In this document: positions 45,621-55,608 of the stretch, piece after piece
How the letters are laid out: each line of letters starts with the position of its first letter
How positions within the stretch are numbered: the stretch's first letter is position 1
Source of the DNA: an uncultured Rikenellaceae bacterium
Lineage (GTDB): Bacteria; Bacteroidota; Bacteroidia; Bacteroidales; Rikenellaceae
Assembly (NCBI GenBank): GCA_944326945.1
Contig: CALVFY010000002.1
Span: 85,274-149,273, forward strand
Direction of reading: 5' to 3'
DNA: 64,000 bases
Notes under the pieces: generated by a model
Told to the model about the DNA's origin: nothing
Databases searched by the model: none
What the model saw: only the letters and a program-made list of their open reading frames with translations
Position numbers and translations under genes: made by a program

Positions 45621-46607
45621 ATGTCTGTTATGATAACACTGGAAACCGATTATTTAGGATTGAAATTACGCAATCCGCTGATCGTAAGCAGTTGTAGTCT
45701 TACCTCTACGCTGCCGAAACTGAAAAGCCTGGAAGAGCATGGAGCCGGTGCCGTAGTGCTCAAATCCATTTTCGAGGAGCAAATTATGGGAGAAACGGCT
45801 ATGCTGGAGCGTTACAGCGACTATCCCGAAGCATCCGACTATTTGCATAACTATCTGAGCGATGATTATTTGCGCACTCATCTCGAATTGATATCGAAAG
45901 CTAAGGCCGAATTGACTATTCCCGTCATTGCCAGTATCAATTGCGCTCATGCGGGCGAATGGGTGGATTATGCTCGCCGGATGGAAAAAGCCGGAGCTGA
46001 TGCCATTGAATTGAATATCTTTATGTTGCCGCTCGATATGACTCGTAGTTCCGACGAGATCGAGCAGGCCTATCTGGAGATTGTCAATAAAGTCGTGGCA
46101 GCCGTGTCGATTCCTGTGTCGGTGAAACTGGGTATTCGTTTTACGAATATCCTTTCGATTGCTCAACATATCTATTACCGCCGGGGCAAGGGCGTGGTGA
46201 TGTATAATCGCTTTTTCGAACCCGATATAGACGTAGATAATATTTCTGTCGTTTCGTCCGATCCGATGAGTACTTCGGCTGAATTGCGGAACAGTTTGCG
46301 AACCGTAGCTTTGTGCTCGTCGCAGTTGCCTATGCTGGATATTGCTGTTTCGACCGGAGTCCACTCAGGTGAAGATGCCGTGAAGGCACTGTTGGTAGGT
46401 GCTAAAGGAGTGCAGATTTGTAGTACGCTTTACACGAATGGTCTGGAAGTGATCCGTTCGATGAGCGATTATATCGAATCTTGGATGGAACGTCATACTT
46501 TCTCCAAAATTGAAGATTTTCGGGGGATGCTCAGTTATAAAGGTACTGCCGATACGGAAGATTTCCAACGGGTGCAGTACATGAAATTTTTCCCGAAAGA
46601 TCGGTAA
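45621..46607 (+). CDS. Dihydroorotate dehydrogenase-like flavoprotein, substrate unknown
   Basis: 328 residues with the FMN-binding TIM barrel of the DHODH family: LRNPLIVSSCSLT, AGAVVLKSIFEE, SVKLG and VHSGEDAVKALLVGAKGVQI. True class 1 enzymes carry NxSCPN with a Cys base after the ELN strand; this protein reads ELNIFMLPL (130-138), with no Cys or Ser there. So it is probably not PyrD and may reduce another substrate or have a non-catalytic role. It has its own promoter and terminator and no pyrimidine neighbour. Confidence 0.85.
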   Translation: MSVMITLETDYLGLKLRNPLIVSSCSLTSTLPKLKSLEEHGAGAVVLKSIFEEQIMGETAMLERYSDYPEASDYLHNYLSDDYLRTHLELISKAKAELTIPVIASINCAHAGEWVDYARRMEKAGADAIELNIFMLPLDMTRSSDEIEQAYLEIVNKVVAAVSIPVSVKLGIRFTNILSIAQHIYYRRGKGVVMYNRFFEPDIDVDNISVVSSDPMSTSAELRNSLRTVALCSSQLPMLDIAVSTGVHSGEDAVKALLVGAKGVQICSTLYTNGLEVIRSMSDYIESWMERHTFSKIEDFRGMLSYKGTADTEDFQRVQYMKFFPKDR

Positions 46608-46628
46608 GATCGGGATCGGGCAATAGAA

Positions 46629-46668
46629 CAATAAAAAAGAGGAGTTTTTCAGCTCCTCTTTTTTATTG
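46629..46668 (+). terminator. Terminator of the DHODH-like gene
   Basis: 16-bp stem (46629-46644 with 46653-46668; core AAAAAAGAGGAG) with an 8-base loop and a T-rich arm. It marks the left edge of the AT-rich PUL. Confidence 0.9.
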
Positions 46669-47131
46669 GGATATATGTGGAGTGTTTTGTTTATAGTGCG
46701 TTTTTGATTTAAGTGTTTGGTAATTAGTCTATTTGTTGTAAGGTAGATTTGTCTGTTTTTTATGTTTCGAGACGTATTATGTGGTTTTGCTAAATTGTTT
46801 TTTTTACAAAAAACAACCTTTTATTAAAAAAATATCAATAGGAATTTATTTTAACCTGTGTTAGGATATATATTCCATAATGTAGTCTATAATAGATTAT
46901 TGTGAGATTATGTCATTTTTTTATAACTGTATAGTTGAGGTAAATTATGGATGGTGTATAAATTTATTGATAAAGGGCATTTGTTTCAGGGTTATAGGAG
47001 CCTTTTATTAGATTCGACTTTATGGCTCTTTGTATGGGAAATTTTTATGCGTATAATTGATTTGTAATTATTGTGTTAACGTTTTTTAGAAGGCTATTTT
47101 GAGTTTGATCGGTTGAATTTTAATTTCTTTA
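46669..47131. other. Long AT-rich leader region upstream of the PUL
   Basis: About 460 bases without a supported gene. A very AT-rich stem (46795-46805 with 46808-46816, TTGTTTTTT against AAAAAACAA) is the only hairpin I can point to. Length and position suggest regulatory DNA for the PUL, but I see no identifiable binding site. Confidence 0.4.
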
Positions 47132-47162
47132 TTTGTTTGTTAAAACGATTTTGCTATATTTG
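47132..47162 (+). promoter_or_regulatory. Main promoter of the PUL
   Basis: -33 TTTG at 47132-47135, 19-bp spacer, -7 TATATTTG at 47155-47162: a full consensus match. It shows that the in-frame GTG at 47162 cannot be the start of the GH3 gene. Confidence 0.7.
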
Positions 47163-47215
47163 TGGTGTTCTATAATTGTATAAATGAAATATTAATCCAT
47201 TTATATAGACAAAAT

Positions 47216-49444
47216 ATGAGGCGAATAGAATTTTTTTTAATTGCGGTATTTTTGCTTTTTGTGTGTGGTGGGTATATTTCAATTCCTATTTATCTGGATG
47301 ATACGCGAGGGATTGAAGAACGTGTGGAGGATGCGTTGAATCGAATGACGTTGCAAGAGAAAATAGCAATGGTTCATGCTCAGTCGTCATTTAGTTCTCC
47401 AGGAGTGAAAAGGTTAGGTATTCCAGAGATATGGACTACGGATGGCCCTCATGGTATTCGTGCAGAGTTGTTTTGGGGTAATTTTAAAGAGGCTGGTTGG
47501 GGTAATGATTCTTGTGTCGCCTTTCCTGCTTTGACAGCTTTAGCTGCTACGTGGAATCGTGAAATGGCGTATATTTATGGAAAGAGTATTGGTGAAGAGG
47601 CGCGTTATCGCAATAAAACAATTTTGCTTGGTCCCGGGGTGAATATTTATCGTACTCCGTTGAATGGGCGTAATTTTGAGTATATGGGTGAAGATCCTTT
47701 TTTGGCATCAGAGTTAGTGGTGCCATATGTGCGAGGGGTACAACAAAATGGAGTTGCTGCTTGTGTGAAGCATTATGCTTTGAATAATAATGAGAAAAAT
47801 AGGCATACAACAAATGTTATTGTTGATGATCGTGCCTTGAATGAAATTTATCTGCCTGCTTTTAAGGCGGCGGTAACTAAGGGAAAAGTGTGGTCAATTA
47901 TGGGGGCTTACAATTTGTTTCAAGGGCAACATTGTAGTCATCATCATCGATTGTTGAATCAAATTTTGAAACAAGACTGGGGATTTGATGGTGTAGTTGT
48001 GTCGGATTGGGGGGCAACTCATGATTCAGATGAGGCAATTCGTAATGGATTGGATTTGGAGTTTGATACGAAAGATTCGAAAATGCCCAAATTGAGTGCA
48101 GTTAAGTATGATAATTATTTTCTTGCGCATGACTATTTAAATAAAATTCAGCAAGGGAAGTATGGGACAGAAGAGTTGGATGACAAAGTTCGCAGAATTT
48201 TACGATTATCATTCAGGACAAATATGAATAGAGCGCGTCCTTATGGAAGTATGCTTTCGAAAGAACATTATGATGCTGCTCAGCAAATTGCAGAGGAGGG
48301 TTTTGTTTTATTGAAAAATGAGGGGATATTGCCTATTTCTCGAGAGAATGTAAAAAGGATTCTTGTTGTAGGAGAGAATGCTGTCCGAATGATGACGGCG
48401 GGAGGTGGCAGTTCTGCATTGAAAGCACAGATAGAGGTTACTCCATTACAGGGTATTATGGAATTGGTGGATGAAAGTATTGATGTTTGTTTCGCACGAG
48501 GTTATAAAACAGAAGATTATGAAGGGGCTAAAGTGATGGCAGGATATTCATTGGAAGAGACTCGGAGTGATGAGGAATTGGCGCGTGAGGCTGTTGATTT
48601 AGCTAAAAATGCTGATTATGTTCTCTTTTTTGGAGGATTGAATAAGGCTAAAAAACAGGACTGTGAGGGGCATGATCGTCTTACGATGTCATTGCCAGCT
48701 AATCAAGACGCTTTGATTGATTCATTATTGCAAGTTAATAAGCATTTAATATTTGTAAATATTTCCGGTAATGCTGTTGCAATGCCGTGGGTTGGTCGAG
48801 TCCCAGCTATTTGTCAAGCATGGTATTTGGGCTCGAAAGCAGGAACTGCTATTGCTCGGATTTTATTTGGTGAAGTAAATCCTTCAGGAAAACTTCCTTT
48901 TTCATTTCCTGTCTCATTAGATAGGAGTCCTGCTCATGTGAAAGGGGATTATCCTGGAACAAAAAAAGGAAATGTTTGGGATATGGTTTATAGAGAGGGA
49001 ATTTTTGTGGGATATAGGTGGTTCGATACGTTTGATAAAAATGGAGTTTTATTTCCCTTTGGTCATGGGTTGAGTTATACGAAGTTTATGTATGAAAAAC
49101 CGAGTATTGACAGACAAAAAATGGGGGCAGAGGAATGTGTGAAAATTTCTGTTTTGGTGAAAAATATTGGGATGGTTGCAGGTAAGGAAGTTGTTCAATT
49201 GTATGTTGGAGATAAGAAATCTTCACTACCTCGTCCTGTTAAAGAATTAAAAGCTTTCCAGAAGGTGGATTTAGCTCCTGGAGAGAGTGAATTAGTCACT
49301 TTTGTATTAGATCGAAATGATCTCTCGTTTTTTAATGATCGGATTCAGAAGTGGGTAGCAGAACCTGGTGAATTTGAGTTGTTTATAGGTTCTTCTTCTG
49401 TGGACATTCGTGGTAAAGTGAAGATTGTCTATACGGGTAAGTAA
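47216..49444 (+). CDS. Glycoside hydrolase family 3 enzyme (beta-glucosidase-like)
   Basis: 742 residues from ATG 47216. N-terminal signal sequence (about 1-24), GH3 barrel with TTDGPHGIRAE, GPGVNIYRTPLNGRN and the nucleophile Asp264 in VVVSDWGATHD. Then come the second alpha/beta domain and a C-terminal fibronectin-III-like domain. It should remove terminal beta-linked sugars in the periplasm; glucose, xylose or other residues are all possible. First gene of the PUL. AT-rich with A/T-ending codons, unlike the flanking core genes. Confidence 0.92.
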   Translation: MRRIEFFLIAVFLLFVCGGYISIPIYLDDTRGIEERVEDALNRMTLQEKIAMVHAQSSFSSPGVKRLGIPEIWTTDGPHGIRAELFWGNFKEAGWGNDSCVAFPALTALAATWNREMAYIYGKSIGEEARYRNKTILLGPGVNIYRTPLNGRNFEYMGEDPFLASELVVPYVRGVQQNGVAACVKHYALNNNEKNRHTTNVIVDDRALNEIYLPAFKAAVTKGKVWSIMGAYNLFQGQHCSHHHRLLNQILKQDWGFDGVVVSDWGATHDSDEAIRNGLDLEFDTKDSKMPKLSAVKYDNYFLAHDYLNKIQQGKYGTEELDDKVRRILRLSFRTNMNRARPYGSMLSKEHYDAAQQIAEEGFVLLKNEGILPISRENVKRILVVGENAVRMMTAGGGSSALKAQIEVTPLQGIMELVDESIDVCFARGYKTEDYEGAKVMAGYSLEETRSDEELAREAVDLAKNADYVLFFGGLNKAKKQDCEGHDRLTMSLPANQDALIDSLLQVNKHLIFVNISGNAVAMPWVGRVPAICQAWYLGSKAGTAIARILFGEVNPSGKLPFSFPVSLDRSPAHVKGDYPGTKKGNVWDMVYREGIFVGYRWFDTFDKNGVLFPFGHGLSYTKFMYEKPSIDRQKMGAEECVKISVLVKNIGMVAGKEVVQLYVGDKKSSLPRPVKELKAFQKVDLAPGESELVTFVLDRNDLSFFNDRIQKWVAEPGEFELFIGSSSVDIRGKVKIVYTGK

Positions 49445-49472
49445 TCAAGATATTAAATTATTATTCATAGGT

Positions 49473-51104
49473 ATGAAAAGAATAGATAGATTGATGCTGT
49501 TTTCTTGTGCATCCATTACCGGTGTGATGTTTAATGGGTATGCTCAAGAGAAACCTAATGTTCTCATATTTCTTGTGGATGATCTAGGTTGGAAAGATCT
49601 TGCATGTACGGGAAGTAATTATTATGAAACACCTAATATTGATCGAATAGCTTCTCAGGGAGTTATTTTTACAGAATCGTATTCGGCAAGTACTGTTTCA
49701 AGTCCTTCTCGTGCCAGTATTCAAACAGGAAAATTTACAGCACGTCATGGTGTGACAGATTGGATTGGGGATGCTTCAGGTGAAGCTTGGAGAACGTGGC
49801 GTAATAAAAAACGATACTCGAAAGTATTGCCTGCCCATTATAAACACGAATTAGATACTGCTGAAGTTACTATTGCTGAGGCATTTCATGAACAAGGTTA
49901 TATAACCTATCATTTGGGTAAATGGCATTTAGGGGGAAAGGGATCATTGCCGGAAAATCATGGTTATGATGTCAATATCGGAGGATATGGACGAGGTCTC
50001 AATGGGTCTATGTATTTTTCACCTTATGGAAACCCCAAATTGAAAGATGGGCCTGCAGGGGAAAACTTAACTACTCGATTAGGAGAAGAGGCTGCGGCGA
50101 TTATAAAAAAACACAAAAAACAAGATTCACCCTTTTTTTTGATGCTCAACTTTTTTGCGGTACATAGCCCGATTCAATGTTCAAAAGAAAAATGGGAATA
50201 TTTTCGGGACAAGGCAGAAAAAATGGGGATTAAAGATGATTCTCAGGCTTTTGTTGTTGATCGAACGTTACCTGTTCGTCAATATCAAGATAATCCTGTC
50301 TATGCAGGTCTTATCAGTCATATGGACGATGCAGTTGGAATTGTAATGAGAGCTCTTGAAAAGACAGGTTTGGATAAAAATACAATTGTTGTATTTACTT
50401 CGGATAATGGTGGTGTCTCTGCCGGAGAACATTATCAGACATCAAATCTTCCTTTACGTGGTGGTAAAGGGTATCAATGGGATGGGGGGCTTCGTGTCCC
50501 GTTGATTATTCAAGCACCGGGGAGTATTAAAAATAGAGAAATAGCGCAACCTGCAATTAATACGGACCTCTACCCTACTTTGTTAGATCTTGCAGGTTTA
50601 TCTCTTCGGCCGGAACAGCATATGGATGGTATTTCTTTGAAAGAGTATATCATTAATCCTGACGCAGTACCTGTTTCACGAAGAATGTATTGGCATTATC
50701 CTCATTATGGAAGTCATGGAGGAGAACCCAGTTCTATTATTCGAGATGGGGATTGGAAATTGATTTATTATCATGAAGATCTTCGGACCGAACTTTATAA
50801 TAATACTATTGATAAAACAGAATCGGGACACCTTAATGCTCAATACCCAGAACAAGTGGAATATCTTAAGAGTCAGCTACTCTCTTGGTTGAAGGAAACG
50901 GGGGCTCTTATGCCTATTGGTGACATGGAATATCATCCAGTTAAGGAAGCCGCTTATAAGGCAAAACAGATTCAAACTCAAATGAAAAATGTACAAAAAA
51001 CACGTAAAAAATTACTGGATCCTAATTTCAAACCTCTCGATAAATATTGTAAACCTGAAGATATTTGGTGGGGACAACGAGCCCCTCAAAAAACTGATAA
51101 GTAG
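49473..51104 (+). CDS. S1 family sulfatase, serine type
   Basis: 543 residues from ATG 49473; an upstream in-frame extension overlaps the GH3 gene and lacks a signal-like start. Signal peptide ends at GYAQ. Metal ligands Asp36-Asp37 lie in LVDDLGWKD. The formylglycine site is S76-S-P-S-R, so the catalytic residue comes from Ser and needs an anaerobic sulfatase-maturating enzyme, which is not in the window. It also has TSDNGGVS and GKWHLG. It predicts a sulfated glycan substrate; position specificity is unknown. Confidence 0.93.
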   Translation: MKRIDRLMLFSCASITGVMFNGYAQEKPNVLIFLVDDLGWKDLACTGSNYYETPNIDRIASQGVIFTESYSASTVSSPSRASIQTGKFTARHGVTDWIGDASGEAWRTWRNKKRYSKVLPAHYKHELDTAEVTIAEAFHEQGYITYHLGKWHLGGKGSLPENHGYDVNIGGYGRGLNGSMYFSPYGNPKLKDGPAGENLTTRLGEEAAAIIKKHKKQDSPFFLMLNFFAVHSPIQCSKEKWEYFRDKAEKMGIKDDSQAFVVDRTLPVRQYQDNPVYAGLISHMDDAVGIVMRALEKTGLDKNTIVVFTSDNGGVSAGEHYQTSNLPLRGGKGYQWDGGLRVPLIIQAPGSIKNREIAQPAINTDLYPTLLDLAGLSLRPEQHMDGISLKEYIINPDAVPVSRRMYWHYPHYGSHGGEPSSIIRDGDWKLIYYHEDLRTELYNNTIDKTESGHLNAQYPEQVEYLKSQLLSWLKETGALMPIGDMEYHPVKEAAYKAKQIQTQMKNVQKTRKKLLDPNFKPLDKYCKPEDIWWGQRAPQKTDK

Positions 51105-51112
51105 ATAGTCTT

Positions 51113-52306
51113 ATGAAAATATTTTTTGTGATAACAGCCTGTTTTATAGGTTTATTGACCTATATCCATGATGGTTTTGCTATCCAACCTTCTCACGATG
51201 GTATAGTTATTCATCATATCCCTAAAAACGAAAAACGATATATTGGATCTCCGAGTATTTGCATTCTTCCCGATGGATCGTATCTCGCTTCTCACGATGA
51301 ATTTGGCCCTAAATCTAACGAGCCTCGTTGTGGTACTACTCGTATTTATAAATCGGTCGATCAAGGTAAATCTTGGAAAAGAATAGCGACACTTAAAGGG
51401 CAATATATGTCAAATTTATTTGTGTTGCACGGTGATGTCTATATAATTGGGACCATTCGTACACACAGTAATTTTGTAATCCGGAGATCAACTGATGGGG
51501 GTAAAACGTGGACTATTCCATACAGTCCCGAAACTGGGTTGTTGCTTGAGGGGGAATATCATTCGGCACCAGTGCCTGTTATTGAGTATAAGGGGCGAAT
51601 ATGGCGTGCTTTGGAATACGCTACGGCCAAAACCTATAATTGGGGTGAGCGTTATAGCGCCATGGTTATTTCCGCGCCTGTTAACGCTGATTTATTAAAT
51701 CGGGATAATTGGACAGTGTCAAATCATATAGGGCGGGAGGACGCTCGGTTAGGGGATAATTTTCAGGCATGGTTGGAAGGGAATATGGTTGTTTCGCCTT
51801 CAGGGAAGTTGGTGAATATATTACGGATAAATACTTTTCGTAGAAGTTCTGAAAAGGCTGCTGTTATTGAAGTCTCTAAATCGGGTAAAAAGATCTCGTT
51901 TGATGGAACTTTAATTTCGTTACCTGGAGCAGCTAAAAAGTTCACAATTCGTTATGATAAATCTACTTCTCGATATATATCTCTGGTGAATTATGATGAT
52001 GGTTCCCATCCGGAGCTTAGTCCTTTTCGGATAAGAAACAATGTGGTTTTGATATCATCTTCGGATTTAAAAACATGGGAAATTCACAAACTTTTATTGT
52101 ATAATCCAGATGTTGTTAATTATGCTTTTCAATACATTGATTGGGTTTTCGATGGGGATGATATTATTTTTGTAAGTCGTACTTCGGATGATGAAAAGGC
52201 GGGTCATGCATGCAGTTTTCATAATGCTAATTATTTGACGTTTCATCGATTAAAAAATTATAGAGAGGCACTTTCTCAGAGACTGGATAGCATTAATTGT
52301 AAGTAA
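51113..52306 (+). CDS. Sialidase-superfamily beta-propeller protein, exported
   Basis: 397 residues, type I signal peptide (about 1-24), then a propeller with two Asp-box motifs: SVDQGKSW (81-88) and STDGGKTW (126-133). A classic GH33 FRIP motif is not seen near the start; instead YIGSPSICILPDGSYLASHD (43-62) occupies that place. So neuraminidase activity is not supported. It is likely a periplasmic glycan-cleaving enzyme of uncertain family. Possible active-site residues conserved or lost against its paralogue at 58330 are His61, Asp62, His150, Glu168, Glu222 and Arg280. Confidence 0.8.
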   Translation: MKIFFVITACFIGLLTYIHDGFAIQPSHDGIVIHHIPKNEKRYIGSPSICILPDGSYLASHDEFGPKSNEPRCGTTRIYKSVDQGKSWKRIATLKGQYMSNLFVLHGDVYIIGTIRTHSNFVIRRSTDGGKTWTIPYSPETGLLLEGEYHSAPVPVIEYKGRIWRALEYATAKTYNWGERYSAMVISAPVNADLLNRDNWTVSNHIGREDARLGDNFQAWLEGNMVVSPSGKLVNILRINTFRRSSEKAAVIEVSKSGKKISFDGTLISLPGAAKKFTIRYDKSTSRYISLVNYDDGSHPELSPFRIRNNVVLISSSDLKTWEIHKLLLYNPDVVNYAFQYIDWVFDGDDIIFVSRTSDDEKAGHACSFHNANYLTFHRLKNYREALSQRLDSINCK

Positions 52307-52324
52307 CTTATTCTAAATAAGACT

Positions 52325-52352
52325 GGACTGTATTTTTGTTTTTTTACAGTTC
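52325..52352 (+). other. Stem-loop between the propeller gene and susC
   Basis: GGACTGTA (52325-52332) pairs with TACAGTTC (52345-52352) with one G-U, around a T-rich loop. It may be a weak terminator or an mRNA-processing element that sets different levels of the enzyme genes and susCD. Confidence 0.35.
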
Positions 52353-52421
52353 TGAGTTTGATAAGGAAGTTAAAAACATTTCATTTCAATAGTAAATAGT
52401 AACTAATCTAAATTAACCCAA

Positions 52422-55400
52422 ATGAACAAACTATTACTCAAACGGATGTTAAGTCTATTGTTTGTCATTCTGTTTATAACAGGATGGGGTGATTCTCTAA
52501 AAGCCCAGTCGACAAAGAATAGTACGTATCGTGTGACCGGAATCGTGACTAATGCGGCCAAAGAGCCACTTGCTGGAGTGGCTGTTTTGATTAAAGGGAG
52601 TAATCGCGGAACGACAACTCTTTCTAATGGAACTTATTCTATTCGCGTAAAAACGGGGGATATTCTCGTCTTTTCGTTATTGGGTCATGCCGAAAAACAT
52701 GTGCAAGTCAATGAAAGTACACGTATAAATGTTGTCCTTGAAGAAAAAAGTAGTGCAATTGATGAGGTTGTTATAGAAATAGGATATGGACAATTAGCAA
52801 AAAAAGACATTACCGGTACAGTAAGTAATGTGAAGGTAGATGATTTAATGAAAGCTCCTGTTGTCAATTTTGACCAGGCTCTTCAAGGACGTGTTGCTGG
52901 AGTTTCAGTATTTTCCAGTGATGGGCAGCCCGGTACAGATTATGACATTGTTATTCGTGGAGCCAATTCATTGACACAAAGTAATTCACCTTTATATGTT
53001 GTTGATGGATTTCCAATAGAGGATTTTTCCGCTGCAGCAATTAATACTTCTGATATTACATCTCTTACTGTTTTAAAGGATGCTTCTGCTACAGCGATTT
53101 ATGGTGCACGTGGTGCTAATGGAGTTATTATTATTGAGACAAAACGAGGCGAGATAGGTAAACCTACCATCAGTTACAATGGCACATATGGTTTCCAAAC
53201 TGTAACAAAAACAATGGAGATGATGAGTGCATATGAATATGTCGATTTCCAAATCGAACGTCTCGCATCAAATGCAGATAAGTATTTGAATTCCTTAGAC
53301 CGTACTATGGAAGATTATAAAAATATGGGTGCAGGTATAGACTGGCAGGATAAACTTTTCCGTAATGCGCCAGTTCATATACATAATATCTCGTTATCTG
53401 GAGGAACCGCTCAGACTAAATATGCAGCATCTTTATCTTATTCAAATCAAGAAGGCGTAATTATTAATTCTGGATATGAGAAGTATCAAGGGCGTATTTC
53501 ATTGACCCAAAAATTGAATAAACGTGCACAGTTGTTAATTAACGCTAGTTACACAAATGATAAAACACATGGGCAGACTACTTCAGCAGCCTTGACCAAC
53601 GATGCGGCTTTTGCCTCTTATGTGATGTATCGTACATGGGCTTTCCGTCCGGTTATTACAACTAATTCGGCAATTGAAGAAGAATTATTTGATGATGAAT
53701 TTGACGGACAATCCTCGGCAGTTATGAATCCGATTATTTCTACTTCAAATGAACAAAAACAGGTGCATAAGCAAACATTTCTTTCCAATGCGAGACTTGA
53801 CTATGATCTCCATAAAAATTTAAAGTTGAGGATATCTGGAGGATATACCCGTTATACTCAGATATCTACTGAATTTAATAATTCGTTGACATATAAGGGT
53901 TATCCTAGATTGACGAATACGAAAGGAATTAATGCATCTTCATCATATAGAGATCGCTCTAATTGGATGAATGAAAATACCCTAACCTATACGAATAGTT
54001 GGAATAATAGACATCGTTTAAATGCTGTGGTTGGTTTTACAATGGAAGGACAACGAACCAGACAATTCGGTTATTCTTCGATGTATATACCAAATGAATC
54101 GTTGGGTATTAGTGGAATGGATGATGGTTTGCCCGATGAGATTAATTCTCTTATTTCAAAGAATTATCTTATGTCGTGGTTAGCGCGTGTTAATTATAGC
54201 TTAAAATCGCGTTATATGTTTACTGCATCGTTTCGAGCAGACGGATCTTCGAAGTTCTCTCCTTCCAATCGATGGGGATATTTTCCTTCAGGTGCATTTG
54301 CATGGCGTGTTAGCGAGGAAAAGTTTATGCGTAAATTACGTTTTATTGATGATGCTAAATTACGTGTAAGTTATGGGGTTACGGGCAATAATAGAGTTGG
54401 CGATTTCTCAAGATTTTCTTCACTTGTGATTTCTGACTATTATTCGTTTAATAATGGTCAACCATCTGAAGCTATTATTACAAAAAATTTAGGTAATGAT
54501 GATCTGGCATGGGAAAGTACCGAGCAGGTAGATGTCGGTTTTGATTTGCGTTTGTTTAAAAATCGATTTAATGTGACAGTTGATTGGTATCAGAAAATTA
54601 CTCGAGACTTATTGCTTAATGCCAATCTTCCATATATTTCCGGTTATACTTCTGTATATAAAAACATCGGTAAGGTTCGTAATAGAGGCTTGGAGATTAC
54701 ATTGAGTACAGTAAATATTAAAACTAAGAATTTTGAATGGGATTCTGATTTAAATATCAGTTTTAATCGCAATACTGTAATGGCGCTTTCCGAAGGTGCG
54801 GAAGTCTATCTTTCGAAAGTAAATTTCTGCCCACTTTTCAATGGATCTTATCTGTATATAGCCAAAGTGGGAGAACCTATGGCTCAGTTTTATGGATTAG
54901 AATGGGCGGGAGTGTATGGTTATGAGGATTTCGATCGAGATGCTTCAGGAAATTATATTCTGAAAAAAGGAGTTCCGTCTAATGGCCGTTCCCGAGAGCA
55001 GATTCAGCCGGGAGAGATTAAATATGTAGATCAAAATGGTGATAGTATTGTTAATGAACAGGACAATGTTGTGATTGGTCGCTGTGAACCAATTCATTCG
55101 GGTGGTTTTAATAATAATTTTACTTATAAAAATTTGAGCCTTAATGTTTTCTTTCAATGGCGATATGGAAGTGATATTATGAATGCCAATCGACTTGTTT
55201 TTGAGGGTAATGTTACAAATACAAACATTAATCAGTTCAAAAGTTATGTCGATCGTTGGTCCCCGGAAAATACAGATAGTAAAAATTTTCGAGTTGGCGG
55301 ATGTGGTCCCCGAGGTGTTTATAGTTCACGTACCATTGAGGATGGCTCATTTCTTCGTTTGAAAACCGTTCAATTAAGTTATACTATTCCACGTAAATTC

Positions 55401-55586
55401 ACACAAAAAATAAAAATGAATACCATTCAAATATATGTTTCGGGTCAAAATCTATGGACGTGGTCATCGTATTCGGGATTAGACCCAGAGGTGTCGACGC
55501 GCAATACGGCTTTAACTCCCGGTTTTGACTATTCGGCATATGCTCGCAATAGAATTTATACCGCCGGTGTAAAATTAGTTTTTTAA
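52422..55586 (+). CDS. SusC/RagA family TonB-linked outer membrane transporter
   Basis: 1054 residues. Signal peptide (about 1-29), carboxypeptidase-regulatory-like domain (about 37-107), TonB-box-like IDEVVI (113-118), plug with DQALQGRVAGVSV and YVVDGFPIEDF, then a 22-strand-type barrel ending AGVKLVF. It imports oligosaccharides with SusD as a lid. There is no N-terminal STN signalling domain, so it should not signal through an anti-sigma factor. SusD follows within 23 bp. Confidence 0.97.
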   Translation: MNKLLLKRMLSLLFVILFITGWGDSLKAQSTKNSTYRVTGIVTNAAKEPLAGVAVLIKGSNRGTTTLSNGTYSIRVKTGDILVFSLLGHAEKHVQVNESTRINVVLEEKSSAIDEVVIEIGYGQLAKKDITGTVSNVKVDDLMKAPVVNFDQALQGRVAGVSVFSSDGQPGTDYDIVIRGANSLTQSNSPLYVVDGFPIEDFSAAAINTSDITSLTVLKDASATAIYGARGANGVIIIETKRGEIGKPTISYNGTYGFQTVTKTMEMMSAYEYVDFQIERLASNADKYLNSLDRTMEDYKNMGAGIDWQDKLFRNAPVHIHNISLSGGTAQTKYAASLSYSNQEGVIINSGYEKYQGRISLTQKLNKRAQLLINASYTNDKTHGQTTSAALTNDAAFASYVMYRTWAFRPVITTNSAIEEELFDDEFDGQSSAVMNPIISTSNEQKQVHKQTFLSNARLDYDLHKNLKLRISGGYTRYTQISTEFNNSLTYKGYPRLTNTKGINASSSYRDRSNWMNENTLTYTNSWNNRHRLNAVVGFTMEGQRTRQFGYSSMYIPNESLGISGMDDGLPDEINSLISKNYLMSWLARVNYSLKSRYMFTASFRADGSSKFSPSNRWGYFPSGAFAWRVSEEKFMRKLRFIDDAKLRVSYGVTGNNRVGDFSRFSSLVISDYYSFNNGQPSEAIITKNLGNDDLAWESTEQVDVGFDLRLFKNRFNVTVDWYQKITRDLLLNANLPYISGYTSVYKNIGKVRNRGLEITLSTVNIKTKNFEWDSDLNISFNRNTVMALSEGAEVYLSKVNFCPLFNGSYLYIAKVGEPMAQFYGLEWAGVYGYEDFDRDASGNYILKKGVPSNGRSREQIQPGEIKYVDQNGDSIVNEQDNVVIGRCEPIHSGGFNNNFTYKNLSLNVFFQWRYGSDIMNANRLVFEGNVTNTNINQFKSYVDRWSPENTDSKNFRVGGCGPRGVYSSRTIEDGSFLRLKTVQLSYTIPRKFTQKIKMNTIQIYVSGQNLWTWSSYSGLDPEVSTRNTALTPGFDYSAYARNRIYTAGVKLVF

Positions 55587-55608
55587 TTAATTGACAATTC
55601 CTAAATTT

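Noticed and set aside
45621..46607. Call as PyrD (true dihydroorotate dehydrogenase)
   Set aside because: The catalytic Cys motif is absent and no pyrimidine genes are adjacent.
47162..47215. Longer GH3 start at an in-frame GTG
   Set aside because: The GTG overlaps the -7 box of a full-consensus promoter; the ATG at 47216 begins a proper signal sequence.
51113..52306. Annotation as a GH33 neuraminidase
   Set aside because: Asp boxes are present but the FRIP motif and a convincing Arg triad are not, so only the fold-level call is kept.
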